A DNA stretch of 64,000 nt from Bacillus fonticola (lineage in GTDB: Bacteria; Bacillota; Bacilli; Bacillales; JC228), in the NCBI RefSeq assembly GCF_012955605.1, contig NZ_CP052135.1, positions 1,023,501-1,087,500 on the forward strand, given 5' to 3'. The translations under genes were made by a program, and so were the position numbers. Below are positions 63,634 to 64,000 of the stretch, in pieces. Under the pieces are notes generated by a model. That model was given only the letters and a program-made list of their open reading frames with translations. It searched no databases and was not told where the DNA came from. Position 1 is the stretch's first letter. Each line of letters opens with the position of its first letter.

Positions 63634-64000
63634 GCAAGTTTCACAGGAAGAGCAGCAGAAATTACTTGAGAAATATGATCCAGAATCCAATACAAGATTT
63701 CTCTCTGGTTGGAAGGGAAAGCTTGTCTTTGTCATTCTTTTATCCTTTTCGTTGTTCCAGGTGTATACAGCGATCCAAGGACAATACACAGCGTACATTC
63801 AACGATCTGTTCATTTAGGATTTGCTCTTGCTCTTATTTTCTTATTGTTTCCTGCTCGTAGAAAATCTGCAAGAACAACGGTACCTTGGTACGACTGGAT
63901 TTTGGCGGTGGTCTCGGTAGCTGTCGGAGCTTACTGGCCTATCTTTTACGACAAAATTGTTTCGCAAGTTGGGCGAATCGATTCGATGGACTTTGTCGCG
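63620..64000 (+). CDS. TRAP transporter fused permease, N-terminal part (3' end outside window)
   Basis: The frame is open from an ATG at 63620 (MTHHEQVSQEEQQKLLEKYD) with AAAGGAG nine bases upstream, and runs to the end of the window (127 codons). Hydrophobic segments VFVILLSFSLFQVYTA and HLGFALALIFLLFP are visible, as in the 4TM-12TM fused permeases of TAXI systems. It overlaps DUF1850, which links the three genes as one transporter. Confidence 0.85.
   Translation, partial: MTHHEQVSQEEQQKLLEKYDPESNTRFLSGWKGKLVFVILLSFSLFQVYTAIQGQYTAYIQRSVHLGFALALIFLLFPARRKSARTTVPWYDWILAVVSVAVGAYWPIFYDKIVSQVGRIDSMDFVA

Overview
The window is a 64 kb chromosomal stretch from a spore-forming member of the Bacillaceae. 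The case rests on gene order. From left to right the genes follow the Bacillus subtilis yitS-yitW, yjzC-yjaZ, app, yjbA-trpS, opp, yjbC-spx-mecA, coiA-pepF, yjbH-yjbO, prpE, fabI-cotO and yjcA-yjcH blocks, compressed together. Coat and spore-membrane genes (cotO, spoVAC/D/Eb, spoVIF, yjcZ, yjcA) confirm a sporulator. Very acidic exported lipoproteins hint at a halophilic or alkaliphilic lifestyle, but that is only inference. No tRNA, rRNA or CRISPR array was seen.

Layout: 1-1.9 kb, end of a membrane-anchored GH13 amylase, a LacI-type regulator and a 42-residue protein. 2-7.6 kb, yitS, yitT, an exported BsuPI-domain protein, small proteins, yitU, yitV, yitW. 7.6-12.6 kb, uppP, yjzC, yjzD, yjaU, yjaV, med and an acidic unknown. 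12.7-16 kb, fabH-fabF behind a FapR-like operator, then yjaZ. 16.6-22.6 kb, an App peptide transporter in the order D-F-B-C-A. 22.8-25.4 kb, yjbA, T-box-controlled trpS and a DUF3899 protein. 25.7-31.5 kb, the oppABCDF transporter. 31.7-33.8 kb, a putative glycoside hydrolase and yjbC. 34.8-41 kb, spx, mecA, cls, coiA, pepF. 42.4-48.9 kb, spxH, a truncated globin, cwlQ, yjbK, yjbL, relQ, nadK, yjbO, prpE. 49-51.9 kb, mgtE, fabI (second FapR-like site), cotO. 52-53.9 kb, a decayed mobile element. 54-58.6 kb, yjcA and a spoVA2-type cluster with a YhcN-like lipoprotein and a DUF421 protein, then yjcZ and spoVIF. 58.7-61.8 kb, a metallo-beta-lactamase-fold hydrolase, yjcF, yjcG, yjcH. 62-64 kb, a TAXI-type TRAP transporter cut by the window end.

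The gene set joins peptide uptake (App, Opp, PepF) to competence and regulated proteolysis (Med, MecA, Spx, SpxH, CoiA), fatty-acid elongation (FabH, FabF, FabI) and spore-membrane functions.

The least explained part is intergenic. Two large arrays (27 and about 36 units) share one 20-bp unit with an ATATCCGCG core, and a third array of about 36 units has an unrelated 20-bp unit inside the decayed mobile element. Several 2-3-unit mini-arrays with 21-bp periods, an inverted 24-bp identity 24 kb apart, a 33-bp direct repeat and an inverted pair of ~165-bp repeats are scattered between genes. These arrays keep reading frames open on both strands and are easily mistaken for genes.
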